A stretch of 46,126 bases of DNA from Verrucomicrobiaceae bacterium (lineage in GTDB: Bacteria; Verrucomicrobiota; Verrucomicrobiia; Chthoniobacterales; Terrimicrobiaceae), in NCBI GenBank assembly GCA_007280915.1, contig QYQL01000129.1, forward strand, positions 1-46,126, given 5' to 3'. Under the pieces are notes generated by a model. The model was given only the letters and a program-made list of their open reading frames with translations. It was not told where the DNA came from and searched no databases. Within the stretch, counting starts at the first letter, position 1. Each line of letters opens with the position of its first letter. A program made the position numbers and the translations under genes. Below are positions 18,310-28,756 of the stretch, one piece after another.

Positions 18310-18825
18310 ATGAAAACGATTTTCCCACGGGCTGCAATGCTGATCGCCCTTCTTGTCTCCGGCTGCGCGTCGCGTCCTCCCCTGGCGACCGTGACGTCCG
18401 TCGATCTCGCCCGGTATTCGGGAAAGTGGTATGAGATCGCGAAATACCCGAACTTTTTCCAGCGAGGCTGCACCGGCCAGTCGACGGCGGAATATTCACC
18501 GAACCCGGACGGCTCGATCCGCGTCGTCAACGCGTGCCTGGGAAAAAATGGAAAAGAAATCAAGGTGACCGGCAAAGCGACGGTGGTGCCCGGTTCGCAG
18601 AACACCAAGCTTCGTGTGAGCTTCGGCGGGCCGTTCTCGGGGGCTTTTTGGATTATCGGGCTGGATGAGAAAAACTACTCCTGGGCGGTTGTTGGTCACC
18701 CGTCGCGCCAGTTTCTCTGGATCCTTGCCCGCGAGCCCAAGCTTCCCGCGGACACGTATCAGAAAGTCCTGACCCTGGTCGCGGAGCACGGATACGACAC
18801 GTCGCGAATCGAACGTGACCGGTGA
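18310..18825 (+). CDS. outer-membrane lipocalin (Blc-like lipoprotein)
   Basis: A 171-residue bacterial lipocalin, a small beta-barrel that binds fatty acids or lysophospholipids at the outer membrane and is often stress-induced. It has a lipoprotein signal with lipobox VSGC (Cys19), the lipocalin GxW motif in YSGKWYEIAKYPNFFQ near 36-51, a second conserved block YSWAVVGHPSRQFLWILAREP, and the closing helix. Length is as expected for Blc. The ATG at 18310 gives the only sensible charged n-region for export. Only 6 bases part it from the oppA-like start, so its promoter must lie within the oppA-like coding sequence. A strong hairpin terminator follows. Confidence 0.92.
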   Translation: MKTIFPRAAMLIALLVSGCASRPPLATVTSVDLARYSGKWYEIAKYPNFFQRGCTGQSTAEYSPNPDGSIRVVNACLGKNGKEIKVTGKATVVPGSQNTKLRVSFGGPFSGAFWIIGLDEKNYSWAVVGHPSRQFLWILAREPKLPADTYQKVLTLVAEHGYDTSRIERDR

Positions 18826-18851
18826 AGGTCCGCAGAGGTCCGGAAAACACA

Positions 18852-18884
18852 ATCCCCGCGGGAGTTTTCACTCCGCGCGGGGAT
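18852..18884. terminator. strong hairpin, probable shared terminator
   Basis: ATCCCCGCGGGAG (from 18852), loop TTTTCA, then CTCCGCGCGGGGAT (to 18884) forms a long GC stem with one bulge. It lies between the convergent lipocalin and pckG genes and is flanked by short T/A-rich stretches, so it could stop transcription from either side. Confidence 0.8.
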
Positions 18885-18908
18885 GCTGTTTGCTGACGGG
18901 GAAACCGT

Positions 18909-20750
18909 TTACAGGCGCGAGATGAGGAGTTCGCGCTGGAAGATGAGTTCCTTCGGGAGCTGGCTGTAGAGCTTGATGAAGAGCTCGTCCTGCATGACGA
19001 GTTCGCGATGCCACTCGGCGGCGTCGATCTTCATGACCTCTGCAAACTTCTCGGGAGTGATGTCTTTTTCGATCCCGCGGAAATCGAGATCCTTGTATTC
19101 CGGCACCCAGCCGATCGATGTTTCGACCGCGTGCATTCCGGCCTGGCAGCGCTGGACGATCCACTTGAGGACGCGCGTGTTGTCGCCGAAGCCGGGCCAG
19201 AGGAACTTGCCCTCCGGGCTTTTGCGGAACCAGTTCACATGGAAAATACGCGGGAGGTATTTGACCTGGTGGCGCATTTCGAGCCAGTGGGCGAAGTAGT
19301 CGCCCATGTTGTATCCGCAGAACGGGAGCATCGCCATCGGGTCGCGGCGGACCTGGCCGACGGTGCCGGCGGCTGCGGCGGTCATTTCGGAGCCGACCGT
19401 GGCGCCGAGATAAACTCCGTGGACCCAGTTGAACGACTGGAAGATGAGCGGCATCGTGGTCGCCCGGCGTCCGCCGAAGACCATCGCGCTCACGGGAACT
19501 CCGGCCGGGTTTTCCCAGTCGGGGTCGATGATCGGACAGTTGCGGGCCGGAGCGGCGAAGCGGCTGTTCGGGTGGCTGGAGAGGACCGGCTTGCCATCGG
19601 CATCCTTTGTCTCGGGTGTCCAGTCTTTGCCCTTCCAGTCGATGAGGTGCTTGGGCTTCTCCTTGCTCATCCCTTCCCACCAGACATCTCCCTCATCGGT
19701 GAGGGCGACGTTGGTGAAGATCGTGTCGCGCTTGATCGAATCCATCGCCATCGGGTTGCTGTCGTAGGCGGTTCCCGGAGCGACGCCGAAAAAGCCGGCT
19801 TCCGGATTGATCGCCCGGAGGTGGCCGTCGGGGCCCGGCTTGATCCAGGCGATGTCGTCGCCGACACACGAGACCTCCCAGCCTTCGTCCTTCAGCTGCT
19901 TCGGTGGGATGAGCATCGCGAAATTCGTTTTGCCGCAGGCGCTCGGGAACGCGGCGGTCACGTAAGTCTTGTTGCCGGCCGGGTCCTTGACGCCGAGGAT
20001 GAGCATGTGCTCGGCCATCCAGCCCTCGTCGCGGGCCATCGCCGAGGCGATGCGCAGCGCGAAGCATTTTTTTCCGAGGAGGGCGTTGCCGCCGTAGCCC
20101 GAGCCGAAGCTCATGATGAGGCGCTCCTCCGGGAAGTGCGTGATGTAGGTGTTCTCGGGATTGCACGGCCAAGCGACATCCTTCTCTCCTGCTGCGATCG
20201 GCATGCCGACGGAGTGGAGGCATTTCACATAGGCGCCGGTCTTGGCGATCTGCTCATACACGGCGCTGCCCATGCGGGTCATGATGCGCATGCTGGCGAC
20301 GACATACGGGCTGTCGGAAATCTCGATGCCATACTGGGCGATCGGCGAGCCGATCGGGCCCATGCTGAACGGGATCACATAAAGAGTGCGTCCCTTCATG
20401 CAGCCTTTGAACAGCCCGTTCATCTTCGCCTTCATGACGGCCGGAGCTTCCCAGTTGTTCGTGGGGCCGGCGTCCTTTTTCGCCTTCGAGCAGATGAACG
20501 TGCGCTCCTCGACGCGGGCGACGTCGCGGACGTCGCTGCGCACAAGAATCGAGTTCGGGCGGAGCTTTTCGTTGAGCCAGAGAGCGGAGCCGGATGCCAC
20601 GATCAGGTCGCGCATCGCCTTGTCTTCGGCTTCGGATCCGTCACACCAGAAAATGGCGTCGGGTTTGGTGAGGGCGGCGATTTCATCGACCCAGGCGACG
20701 ATCGATGTGTTGGATGGCTTGCTGGTTCCCAGCGTGGTTGTTTTGCTCAT
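18909..20750 (-). CDS. pckG: phosphoenolpyruvate carboxykinase (GTP)
   Basis: This 613-residue enzyme turns oxaloacetate plus GTP into PEP and CO2, the entry step of gluconeogenesis. It is the GTP-dependent type, shown by the nucleotide loop FPSACGKTN and the blocks [34 protein letters not shown] and [13 protein letters not shown]. The start at 20750 (MSKTTTLG) gives a length usual for the family; a longer frame would add about 59 unlike residues that overlap the promoter zone of the divergent gene. An inverted repeat at 20758-20776 lies 8 bases before this start and may be an operator. Gluconeogenic use fits an organism that can live on acids or amino acids. Confidence 0.96.
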   Translation of the reverse strand: MSKTTTLGTSKPSNTSIVAWVDEIAALTKPDAIFWCDGSEAEDKAMRDLIVASGSALWLNEKLRPNSILVRSDVRDVARVEERTFICSKAKKDAGPTNNWEAPAVMKAKMNGLFKGCMKGRTLYVIPFSMGPIGSPIAQYGIEISDSPYVVASMRIMTRMGSAVYEQIAKTGAYVKCLHSVGMPIAAGEKDVAWPCNPENTYITHFPEERLIMSFGSGYGGNALLGKKCFALRIASAMARDEGWMAEHMLILGVKDPAGNKTYVTAAFPSACGKTNFAMLIPPKQLKDEGWEVSCVGDDIAWIKPGPDGHLRAINPEAGFFGVAPGTAYDSNPMAMDSIKRDTIFTNVALTDEGDVWWEGMSKEKPKHLIDWKGKDWTPETKDADGKPVLSSHPNSRFAAPARNCPIIDPDWENPAGVPVSAMVFGGRRATTMPLIFQSFNWVHGVYLGATVGSEMTAAAAGTVGQVRRDPMAMLPFCGYNMGDYFAHWLEMRHQVKYLPRIFHVNWFRKSPEGKFLWPGFGDNTRVLKWIVQRCQAGMHAVETSIGWVPEYKDLDFRGIEKDITPEKFAEVMKIDAAEWHRELVMQDELFIKLYSQLPKELIFQRELLISRL

Positions 20751-20757
20751 AAAGTTG

Positions 20758-20776
20758 ATATTAGCTGAACTAATAT
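20758..20776. promoter_or_regulatory. perfect inverted repeat upstream of pckG, possible operator
   Basis: ATATTAG-CTGAA-CTAATAT, a perfect 7-bp dyad with a 5-base spacer, starts 8 bases before the pckG ATG. It is AT-rich in a GC-rich region. Its place over the ribosome-binding zone suits a repressor site or an RNA hairpin that hides the start. No known regulator consensus is recognised. Confidence 0.5.
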
Positions 20777-20851
20777 TGGCAGAACCCTCGGTGGTGGCAA
20801 GGAAAACGAGTTCCATCTTGTGAGATTTTTTCCCGGAGCTATTTTGGGCGG

Positions 20852-21673
20852 ATGGTCGTCGATCGCAATTCCGGGAACACGTCTCCGCTCCTGTGGGCCG
20901 GATCGTTTCCGGTTTACGCGAGCGCACTGATTGCGCTGGTGCATGTCCTCACGATGGTCGCGACGGCGCTCGCGATGGCTGCACGGACGGAGGGGCTGAT
21001 CCAGTCCTTCCAGTTTTCCAGCTCGGCCGTTCTCGGCGGCGCGGTCTGGCAGTTCGGCACCTATGCATTCGTCCACCCCCCCGACCTCTTTTTTCTCCTC
21101 GAGCTTTACATGCTGGTGGTGTTCGGGCGGCAGATCGAGCAGTTGCTCGGGAGAAATGCTTTTCTGGGCATCTATGCGGTCTTGCTGCTCCTGCCTCCCC
21201 TGGCTCTGACTGGGGCGTCCTTTTTCGGTTTTTCCTCATTCTACTCGGGATCCGGCGCGCTGCATTTCGCGGTTTTCGTGGCCTTCGCCGCGCTCTACCC
21301 GTCGGCGGAGATTTTGTTCGGGATTCAGGCCCGTTGGGTTGCGCTGTTTCTTGTCGCATTCAGCCTGCTGCAGGCGCTTGCATCGGGCGACCGCGCGGGC
21401 CTTGGGGTGCTGGTTCTGGATTGCGGTGCGGCCTTTCTCATGGTGCGCTGGCTGAAGGGCGGGGGAGTTCTGCCGGAGTGGCGCTCGATGATTCCTGTCC
21501 GGTCGGCTCCGAAGCTGCACGTCGTGAAGCGGCCCGAAGACGAAGAGGACTCCTCGATAGACGCAATCCTCGAGAAAATCTCCCGATCCGGCATGTCGAG
21601 CTTGAGCGTCCGCGAGCGCAGCAAGCTGGAGCGGGCGAGAGAAGAGCTTCTTGAAAAAGACCGAAACCGATAA
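20852..21673 (+). CDS. rhomboid-family membrane protein lacking catalytic His (pseudo-rhomboid)
   Basis: A 273-residue polytopic protein with about six hydrophobic segments and a charged C-terminal tail (about 215-273, with [16 protein letters not shown]-like ending). The layout matches rhomboid proteases: a start helix, the [21 protein letters not shown] loop/TM2, the [20 protein letters not shown] helix bearing Ser134, and a last core helix. However, the position of the catalytic His reads Asp190 ([10 protein letters not shown]), and the TM2 Asn/His oxyanion residues are Glu/Leu. The Ser motif is SGSG rather than GASG. It is therefore probably proteolytically inactive or works differently. 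It heads an operon with DUF2270, mazG and a glycosyltransferase-like gene; the next start is 1 base after its stop. Confidence 0.8.
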   Translation: MVVDRNSGNTSPLLWAGSFPVYASALIALVHVLTMVATALAMAARTEGLIQSFQFSSSAVLGGAVWQFGTYAFVHPPDLFFLLELYMLVVFGRQIEQLLGRNAFLGIYAVLLLLPPLALTGASFFGFSSFYSGSGALHFAVFVAFAALYPSAEILFGIQARWVALFLVAFSLLQALASGDRAGLGVLVLDCGAAFLMVRWLKGGGVLPEWRSMIPVRSAPKLHVVKRPEDEEDSSIDAILEKISRSGMSSLSVRERSKLERAREELLEKDRNR

Positions 21674-21674
21674 C

Positions 21675-22379
21675 ATGGAAAACCAACCACCCGAGCCATC
21701 CACACTGCCCTCCGCCAGCCTGAGCGACCCCTGCTACGTCAATGCCATGGTCCACTTTTACCGGGGCGAGCTTGGCCGGATCATGATCTGGAGACAGCGG
21801 CTCGACGTCACGACGACCTGGGCGATCACGACCACCACGACGATCATCGGCGCGGCCTTCACTTTCAAGGAGCTTCCGCACATCATCTTCTTTTTCAACC
21901 TCGCGCTCGTCTGGATCATGCTCTGGATCGAGTCGCGCCGCTACCGGTTCTATGACGCGTTCCGCGGCCGGGTCCGGATGCTCGAATCCCATTTCCTCGT
22001 GCCGATGGTTTCGAGGAATCCAAAAATCCTCGACGGGGAGTGGCGGAAGCTCGTTTGCGAGGATCTGATCATGCCATCGTTCAAAATCAGCAAACTCGAG
22101 GCGGTCGGCCGCCGGCTGAAGCGCAACTATGCGTTCATCTTTGCGATCATCATGCTCGCGTGGACGATGAAGATCCTGATTCACGCGAAAGAACCGATCC
22201 ATTCGTTCGGCGCATTCTACAAGGCCCTGGCGGTTCAGGAGCTTCCGGCCTGGCTCGCGTGCATTGTCTATTTCGGCACGATCATCTCGATCACGCTGCT
22301 CACCCTGTATGTCGCCCGCACGTCGAGCGAGGAAGTGAGCGAATTCGGGGTCGGAAACAGCTCTCTCTGGAGGATCTGA
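21675..22379 (+). CDS. DUF2270 integral membrane protein
   Basis: A 234-residue protein matching DUF2270, a family of predicted membrane proteins without known function. The family block YVNAMVHFYRGELGRIMIWRQRLDVTTTWAI is near residues 21-51. Four membrane segments are seen, in two pairs: TTTTTIIGAAFTF and IIFFFNLALVWIMLWIE (about 52-85), then YAFIFAIIMLAWTMKILIH and WLACIVYFGTIISITLLTLYV (about 155-215). A basic cytoplasmic loop separates the pairs. The ATG at 21675 is preferred, 1 base after the pseudo-rhomboid stop; a TTG 24 bases upstream in the same frame is a weaker choice. Its TGA overlaps the mazG start (TGATG). Confidence 0.87.
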   Translation: MENQPPEPSTLPSASLSDPCYVNAMVHFYRGELGRIMIWRQRLDVTTTWAITTTTTIIGAAFTFKELPHIIFFFNLALVWIMLWIESRRYRFYDAFRGRVRMLESHFLVPMVSRNPKILDGEWRKLVCEDLIMPSFKISKLEAVGRRLKRNYAFIFAIIMLAWTMKILIHAKEPIHSFGAFYKALAVQELPAWLACIVYFGTIISITLLTLYVARTSSEEVSEFGVGNSSLWRI

Positions 22380-23137
22380 TGTCGACCGTGGACCGGCTCC
22401 GCGAAATTGTGTCGAGGCTTCGTGCTCCGGACGGCTGTCCGTGGGATCGGGAGCAGACGCATGCCAGCCTGCGCGGGGCGCTCATTGAGGAGTGCTATGA
22501 GGTTATCGAGGCGATTGAGCGTGCGGATGATGCGAACTTGAAAGAGGAGCTCGGCGATTTGCTCCTGCATGTGGTCATGCATTCCCAGATGGCGGGCGAG
22601 CGGTCGGCGTTCACCCTTGAAGAGGTGGCCGCCGGGATCTGCGACAAGATGATCAGGCGACATCCGCATGTCTTCGGGGACAAGCTGGCAAAGGATTCGG
22701 CCGAAGTCCTCCGGAACTGGGAGCAGATCAAAAAGGAGGAGAAAAAATCCCGCTCCGGACGCTTGGACGGACTCCCGGTATCGATGCCGGCACTCTTGCG
22801 GGCCCAGAATGCCCAGAAGAAGGCAGGCCGCGCCGGCTTCGACTGGCCGGATGCCGGACCGGTTTTCGAGAAGCTGGAAGAGGAGGTGGCCGAGGTGCGC
22901 AAAGCACTGGCGGACGGGGATGCCCGCGCGGTCGAGGACGAGGTCGGGGATATTCTTTTCACTGCGGTCAACCTCGCGCGGAAGCTGCATGTCGATGCCG
23001 AGACGTCGCTGGCCTCGGCGACGAACCGTTTCATCCGGCGGTTTGAGGCGGTCGAACGCGAGCTCGGAGACCGGAAGATGGAGGAGACCCCGCTCGCGGA
23101 GCTCGACAAAATCTGGGACCGGATCAAGCACGCATGA
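22379..23137 (+). CDS. mazG: nucleoside triphosphate pyrophosphohydrolase MazG
   Basis: A 252-residue two-domain MazG that hydrolyses (d)NTPs, including damaged ones, to monophosphate and pyrophosphate. The N-terminus LREIVSRLRAPDGCPWDREQTHASL is diagnostic. The first metal-binding set is Glu38/Glu41 with Glu57/Asp60 (EECYE...EELGD); the second domain repeats the pattern (EEEVAEVRKAL...VEDEVGDILF). The typical linker GRLDGLPVSMPALLRAQNAQKKAGRAGFDW is also there. The ATG at 22379 is set by a GGAGG at 22369-22373, 5 bases away, inside the end of the DUF2270 gene. A longer open frame upstream is an overlap artefact. Its stop overlaps the next ATG. Confidence 0.96.
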   Translation: MSTVDRLREIVSRLRAPDGCPWDREQTHASLRGALIEECYEVIEAIERADDANLKEELGDLLLHVVMHSQMAGERSAFTLEEVAAGICDKMIRRHPHVFGDKLAKDSAEVLRNWEQIKKEEKKSRSGRLDGLPVSMPALLRAQNAQKKAGRAGFDWPDAGPVFEKLEEEVAEVRKALADGDARAVEDEVGDILFTAVNLARKLHVDAETSLASATNRFIRRFEAVERELGDRKMEETPLAELDKIWDRIKHA

Positions 23138-24117
23138 GCTTCTCGGTCCTGAATCCCGGCGGTCGCGATTCCGATCAGGTATTCCCTGACGGTCCGGGCA
23201 AGCCGGACGATCCCGGACATCCGCCGGTCAACTACCACGCCTATGCCGCCTGCCGGAAGGGGGGATTTTATCGCGATGAAAAGTCCGTGCCCGCCGGGAC
23301 GGTTCTTGTCCTGCTGCGCAAAAGAAACCTGCGCAGTGCGCTCGCCTCGATTGCTACCCTGCGCAAGCGCAGCTGCAAGATCTTCGTCTCGTGCAAGGAA
23401 TCCGGAAGCCACCAGGTCGCCGACCTGCTCGGTGATGTGAGCCGATGGGAGCTTTTTCAGGAGGTCTGCGGGGCATCCGACGGCGCGATCTCGAGCACTC
23501 CCGAGCTTGTCACGATTTACCGCGCGGCCGGATGTCCCGCCGCGGAATTCCTTCCGACTCCGTATCCGGTGGATTTTCCCGCATGGGATTTCAGCCAGCC
23601 GCTTGAGAAGCGCCGGGGGATTTTTGTGGGGACGAGGGAATTTGCGGTTCCGTCGCGCAACCATCTTGCTGCCGTCGTGATGGCTGACCAAATCTCCCGC
23701 GACCTCTCGTGCCCGCTGGCTGTGGTCAATGTCGAGGGCCGTTCCGGGGGAATGATCCTGAAAAGCCTCCGAAAAAAGAATCCGCTGCTCTACATCATCG
23801 AGGCGCCGCTGCCGTATCCGGATTACCTCAAAGTCATGGCCCTTCACCGGATCGTCTGGCAGCTCGATGCCAGTTCGGTCCCCGGCCAGGTGGCGGGCGA
23901 TGCCCTGCTCTGCCGGATGCCATGCATCGGGGGAAACGGAGCGATCGAGCGGATTGCGTTCGGGGAATTTGCGTCCGCCGGCCGGGACGAGCTTGCGGCG
24001 CGCGCGCGCGATCTGCTCCAGAACGACGAGGCCTGGCGCGCGGTCGTCCACCGGGCCGGGGTGGTGGCCGGCGAGGCGCTTTCCTTCCGTGCCGTCTCGG
24101 ACCTGCTGCCGGGTTGA
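23134..24117 (+). CDS. glycosyltransferase-like protein (GT-B fold, tentative)
   Basis: A 327-residue soluble protein without signal peptide. The layout suggests a GT-B glycosyltransferase: an N-terminal part with GTVLVLLRKRNLRSALAS, a middle stretch like donor-site loops (GIFVGTREFAVPSRNHLAA near 165-183), and a C-terminal half ending in PYPDYLKVMALHRIVWQLDASSVPGQVAGDALLCRMPCIGGNGAI. That last part resembles the nucleotide-sugar-binding region of GT4-type enzymes (small conserved Gly/Glu patterns, 'PGQVAGDAL..PCIGGNG'). No family can be named with certainty, and the acceptor is unknown. The ATGA overlap with mazG shows translational coupling. Confidence 0.6.
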   Translation: MSFSVLNPGGRDSDQVFPDGPGKPDDPGHPPVNYHAYAACRKGGFYRDEKSVPAGTVLVLLRKRNLRSALASIATLRKRSCKIFVSCKESGSHQVADLLGDVSRWELFQEVCGASDGAISSTPELVTIYRAAGCPAAEFLPTPYPVDFPAWDFSQPLEKRRGIFVGTREFAVPSRNHLAAVVMADQISRDLSCPLAVVNVEGRSGGMILKSLRKKNPLLYIIEAPLPYPDYLKVMALHRIVWQLDASSVPGQVAGDALLCRMPCIGGNGAIERIAFGEFASAGRDELAARARDLLQNDEAWRAVVHRAGVVAGEALSFRAVSDLLPG

Positions 24118-24169
24118 GGAACCCCGGCCGTTCCGTCCTCATCCGAGTATCCGTCGCGGCCTGCGCGAA

Positions 24170-24550
24170 TCAGGAGGAGTGATCGCCGCCTTCGTGTTGC
24201 TTCCTCTGGGATTTGATTTCCTCCCATTTGCGCTTCTGCTCGGGGGTCAGGACAGACTGCATCGTTTGGTCGAGGGTTTGGTGGAGCGCTGCGATCTGCT
24301 CGTGTTTCTGATCCTTGGTCAGGTTCGTGTTATCTTTGATCGCCTTGATGTCCGCATGGTTTTTTTCCACCACGGGCGCAATTTTTGATTTTTGTTCTTC
24401 GGTTAGTCCGAGTTTCTCCGCCAACTCCCCCTTGTGGGGATGAGCCGGGCATTTGCCGCCGCTTTCTCCGGGAGGAGGCGGCGGGGACTGAGCCGGGGCG
24501 TTGCAGAGGAGGGATGTCAGAATGAGAAGGCCGAGTAGTGGTGTTTTCAT
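24170..24550 (-). CDS. small periplasmic protein, Spy/LTxxQ-like
   Basis: A 126-residue exported protein. After a signal peptide (MKTPLLGLLILTSLLCNAPAQ, about 1-21) comes a Pro-rich stretch and a His/Cys-containing part (GGKCPAHPHKG). A helical region with LGLTEEQKSKIAPVVEKNHADI and SVLTPEQKRKWEEIKSQRK follows. The repeated 'LTxEQ' motif is typical of Spy/CpxP-related periplasmic chaperone or metal-response proteins, but the similarity is only at motif level. The start at 24550 begins the clean signal peptide; upstream codons in frame look like translated leader. Its promoter lies in the gap shared with the divergent thiC riboswitch. Confidence 0.78.
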   Translation of the reverse strand: MKTPLLGLLILTSLLCNAPAQSPPPPPGESGGKCPAHPHKGELAEKLGLTEEQKSKIAPVVEKNHADIKAIKDNTNLTKDQKHEQIAALHQTLDQTMQSVLTPEQKRKWEEIKSQRKQHEGGDHSS

Positions 24551-24662
24551 TGTCGATAAAACACCCGTCCCTCCGATTTGTTTCGGACGATTTTCATTAT
24601 TTGGACTTTTCTCCCTTCCAAAATTCCGCATTGACGCGGCCGGTTGCCGGCGCGATGGGTAG

Positions 24663-26813
<2,151 letters not shown>

Positions 26814-26816
<3 letters not shown>

Positions 26817-26849
26817 GTCCTATACGACCTATAAGTCCCATAGGACCTA
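26814..26849. repeat. inverted repeat starting on the thiC stop codon
   Basis: TAGGTCCTAT (26814-26823) and ATAGGACCTA (26840-26849) are perfect 10-bp arms; a second CCTATAAG stretch lies in the 16-base loop. The left arm starts with the thiC TAG. A related hairpin follows the next gene (27421-27452), so the pair brackets the four-helix-bundle gene. There is no T-run typical of an intrinsic terminator. Confidence 0.7.
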
Positions 26850-26876
26850 TAACCTCACTCGACCCACCACCAACCC

Positions 26877-27422
26877 ATGCCCGGCTTCCTTCCAAAAACC
26901 GGCAACTACCACGAACTCCTCTCCTACCGCAAAGCGGAGATCATCTACGATTTCACGTTTCGCTTCTGCGAGCATTTCCTCAAACGCGGCGACCGCACGA
27001 TCGACCAGATGGTGCAGGCAGCGCGTTCCGGAAAACAAAACATCGCTGAAGGAAGCAAAGCCTCGGTGACCTCCACAGAGAGCGAGATCAAGCTCACCAA
27101 CGTCGCCCGCGCAAGTCTCGAAGAACTGCTCGTCGACTACAAAGACTTCCTCCGCGTTCGCGACCAACCGCTCTGGGATAAAAACTCCCCTGAAGCCCTC
27201 TACGTCCGCAAACTCGGCAAATCCTCCCGTGAATCCTTTGAAACCTACCGCGCGTTCTTCGACAGTCGCCCGCCCGGAACCCTCGCCAACATCGCAATCT
27301 GCCTCATCCACCAGGCCAACTACCTCCTCGACCAACAAATCCGCCGGCTCGAAAAAGACTTCGTCGAAAAAGGCGGCCTCAGCGAAAGCATGACCCGCGC
27401 CCGCCTTGAACACCGGAAATAA
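26877..27422 (+). CDS. four helix bundle suffix domain protein (S23-related)
   Basis: A 181-residue, helical, soluble protein. The core YRKAEIIYDFTFRFCEHFLKRGDRTIDQMVQAARSGKQNIAEGSKAS (about 17-62) followed by KLTNVARASLEELLVDYKDFLR (about 71-93) is the 'four helix bundle suffix' type (TIGR04258-like), related to S23 proteins first seen in rRNA intervening sequences. Their function is unknown; a nucleic-acid or ribosome link is only guessed from that history. It begins 60 bases after thiC, with no visible Shine-Dalgarno. Hairpins with a common CCTAT/ATAGGACC core sit directly on both its flanks. The gene is more A-rich than its neighbours, which fits a transferable cassette. Confidence 0.85.
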   Translation: MPGFLPKTGNYHELLSYRKAEIIYDFTFRFCEHFLKRGDRTIDQMVQAARSGKQNIAEGSKASVTSTESEIKLTNVARASLEELLVDYKDFLRVRDQPLWDKNSPEALYVRKLGKSSRESFETYRAFFDSRPPGTLANIAICLIHQANYLLDQQIRRLEKDFVEKGGLSESMTRARLEHRK

Positions 27423-27452
27423 TTGGCCCTATCAGCCGTATAGGACCCAATT
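27421..27452. repeat. inverted repeat over the stop of the four-helix-bundle gene
   Basis: AATTGGCCCTAT and ATAGGACCCAATT form an imperfect hairpin with loop CAGCCGT. It starts inside the stop codon and shares the CCTAT...ATAGGACC core with the hairpin at 26814-26849. Confidence 0.6.
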
Positions 27453-27600
27453 CATAGCAAAGTCCGGGCGACGGTATCATCGTTTGGTGAATCCCCCCCG
27501 TTGGTGATTTGCTTCTCGTCGATCCGACAGGGCGCGTGCAGTGTGAGAGCTTCTCCGCTCCCGGATGCGATTCGCCATCCGTCAAACTCATTTAAAAACC

Positions 27601-28749
27601 ATGTCACTCTTCTCACAACTCGGCGTTCCGGAGGATCTGGTTCGTGGGCTCGACGCGCTCGGGATTTCCACTCCGACTTCCATTCAGGCCAGCGCGATTC
27701 CTTATCTCATCAAGGATGGCGGGGATCTTGTCGCCCAGGCGCAGACCGGGACCGGCAAGACGGCGGCGTTTGGGCTGCCGTTGCTCACGAAGATCGATCC
27801 CGCCAACCCGGCGCTGCAAGGGCTCGTCATCGCTCCGACGCGTGAACTCGCCAAACAAATCGGCAAGCAGCTTTTTCAATACACCAAGTTCTGCCCGGAA
27901 AAAATCTTCGTGGAAGTCACCGGTGGCGGCGACAAGATCGACTTGCAGGTTCACCGGCTGAAACGGCCGACGCACATTGTCGTGGCGACGCCGGGACGGC
28001 TGTTTGATTTGTTGAAACTCGGCGCCCTCCGCCTCGACACGGTGAGGCATCTCGTGCTCGACGAAGCAGACGAAATGCTGAGCATGGGGTTCCGCGAGGA
28101 GGTCGTCCAAATTGTCAAGCTGACGTCGTCCCGGCGGAGCACCTGGCTGTTTTCGGCGACGTTTCCGGACAAGATCAAGCGACTCATCACGGACTCCATG
28201 TCCGGATCCCCGAAGCTGATCAAGGTCGAGAAAGCGAAGGTCGTGAATCGGAATATCTCGCACCGCTTTGTCGTTTGTGATCGCGAGGAGAAGGACGACT
28301 GGATTGCAAACTTTCTTCTGGCGCAGAAGACCGAACGCGGGCTGATTTTTTGCCGCACCCGTGCCGGGGCGATCAAGCTGGGCAGCGAACTCGCAAAGCG
28401 CGGCGTCTCGGCTGACGTGCTGCAGGGCGATCTGAGCCAGAAGGATCGTGACAAGGTGATGCGGGCATTCAAAAAGGAACGCACCCGCTTCCTGATCGCG
28501 ACCGACGTCGCCGCCCGCGGCATCGACGTCGAGGGGCTATCGTTTGTGATCCACCGTCAATTGCCCGAGCAGAAGCAATACTACACCCACCGCGCCGGGC
28601 GCACCGCACGAGCCGGACGGACGGGCTTCTCGATTTGTCTCATCGAACCCGGCGAACGCTCCGACATCACCGAACTCGAACAGGAATTGGGGCTCACTTT
28701 CCAAGCTCTGGATTGGGATTCGGACGGGAGAGACAGCAGCCTTGGCTGA
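27601..28749 (+). CDS. DEAD-box ATP-dependent RNA helicase
   Basis: A 382-residue helicase close to the RhlE/RhlB group; it unwinds short RNA duplexes in ribosome assembly or mRNA decay. Motifs in order: Q-motif region (ISTPTSIQASAIP), I AQTGTGKT, Ia PTRELAKQ, II DEADEM, III SATFP, IV LIFCRTR, V TDVAARGID, VI HRAGRTARAG. The protein has almost no C-terminal extension, so it is a minimal form. The ATG at 27601 precedes the family start MSLFSQLGVPEDLV; upstream in-frame codons fall in the repeat-containing gap (27453-27600). The next gene starts 7 bases after its stop and may be co-transcribed. Confidence 0.94.
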   Translation: MSLFSQLGVPEDLVRGLDALGISTPTSIQASAIPYLIKDGGDLVAQAQTGTGKTAAFGLPLLTKIDPANPALQGLVIAPTRELAKQIGKQLFQYTKFCPEKIFVEVTGGGDKIDLQVHRLKRPTHIVVATPGRLFDLLKLGALRLDTVRHLVLDEADEMLSMGFREEVVQIVKLTSSRRSTWLFSATFPDKIKRLITDSMSGSPKLIKVEKAKVVNRNISHRFVVCDREEKDDWIANFLLAQKTERGLIFCRTRAGAIKLGSELAKRGVSADVLQGDLSQKDRDKVMRAFKKERTRFLIATDVAARGIDVEGLSFVIHRQLPEQKQYYTHRAGRTARAGRTGFSICLIEPGERSDITELEQELGLTFQALDWDSDGRDSSLG

Positions 28750-28756
28750 GGGAGTC

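Noticed and set aside
19008-20768. 586-codon open frame antisense to pckG
   Set aside because: The opposite strand is a clear PEP carboxykinase; this is third-position GC bias.
22495-24051. 518-codon open frame antisense to mazG and the glycosyltransferase-like gene
   Set aside because: It covers two genes with good start signals on the other strand and has no family likeness.
24631-24660. Sigma-70 promoter for thiC
   Set aside because: TTGACG fits a -35 box, but no -10 hexamer is seen at a normal distance.
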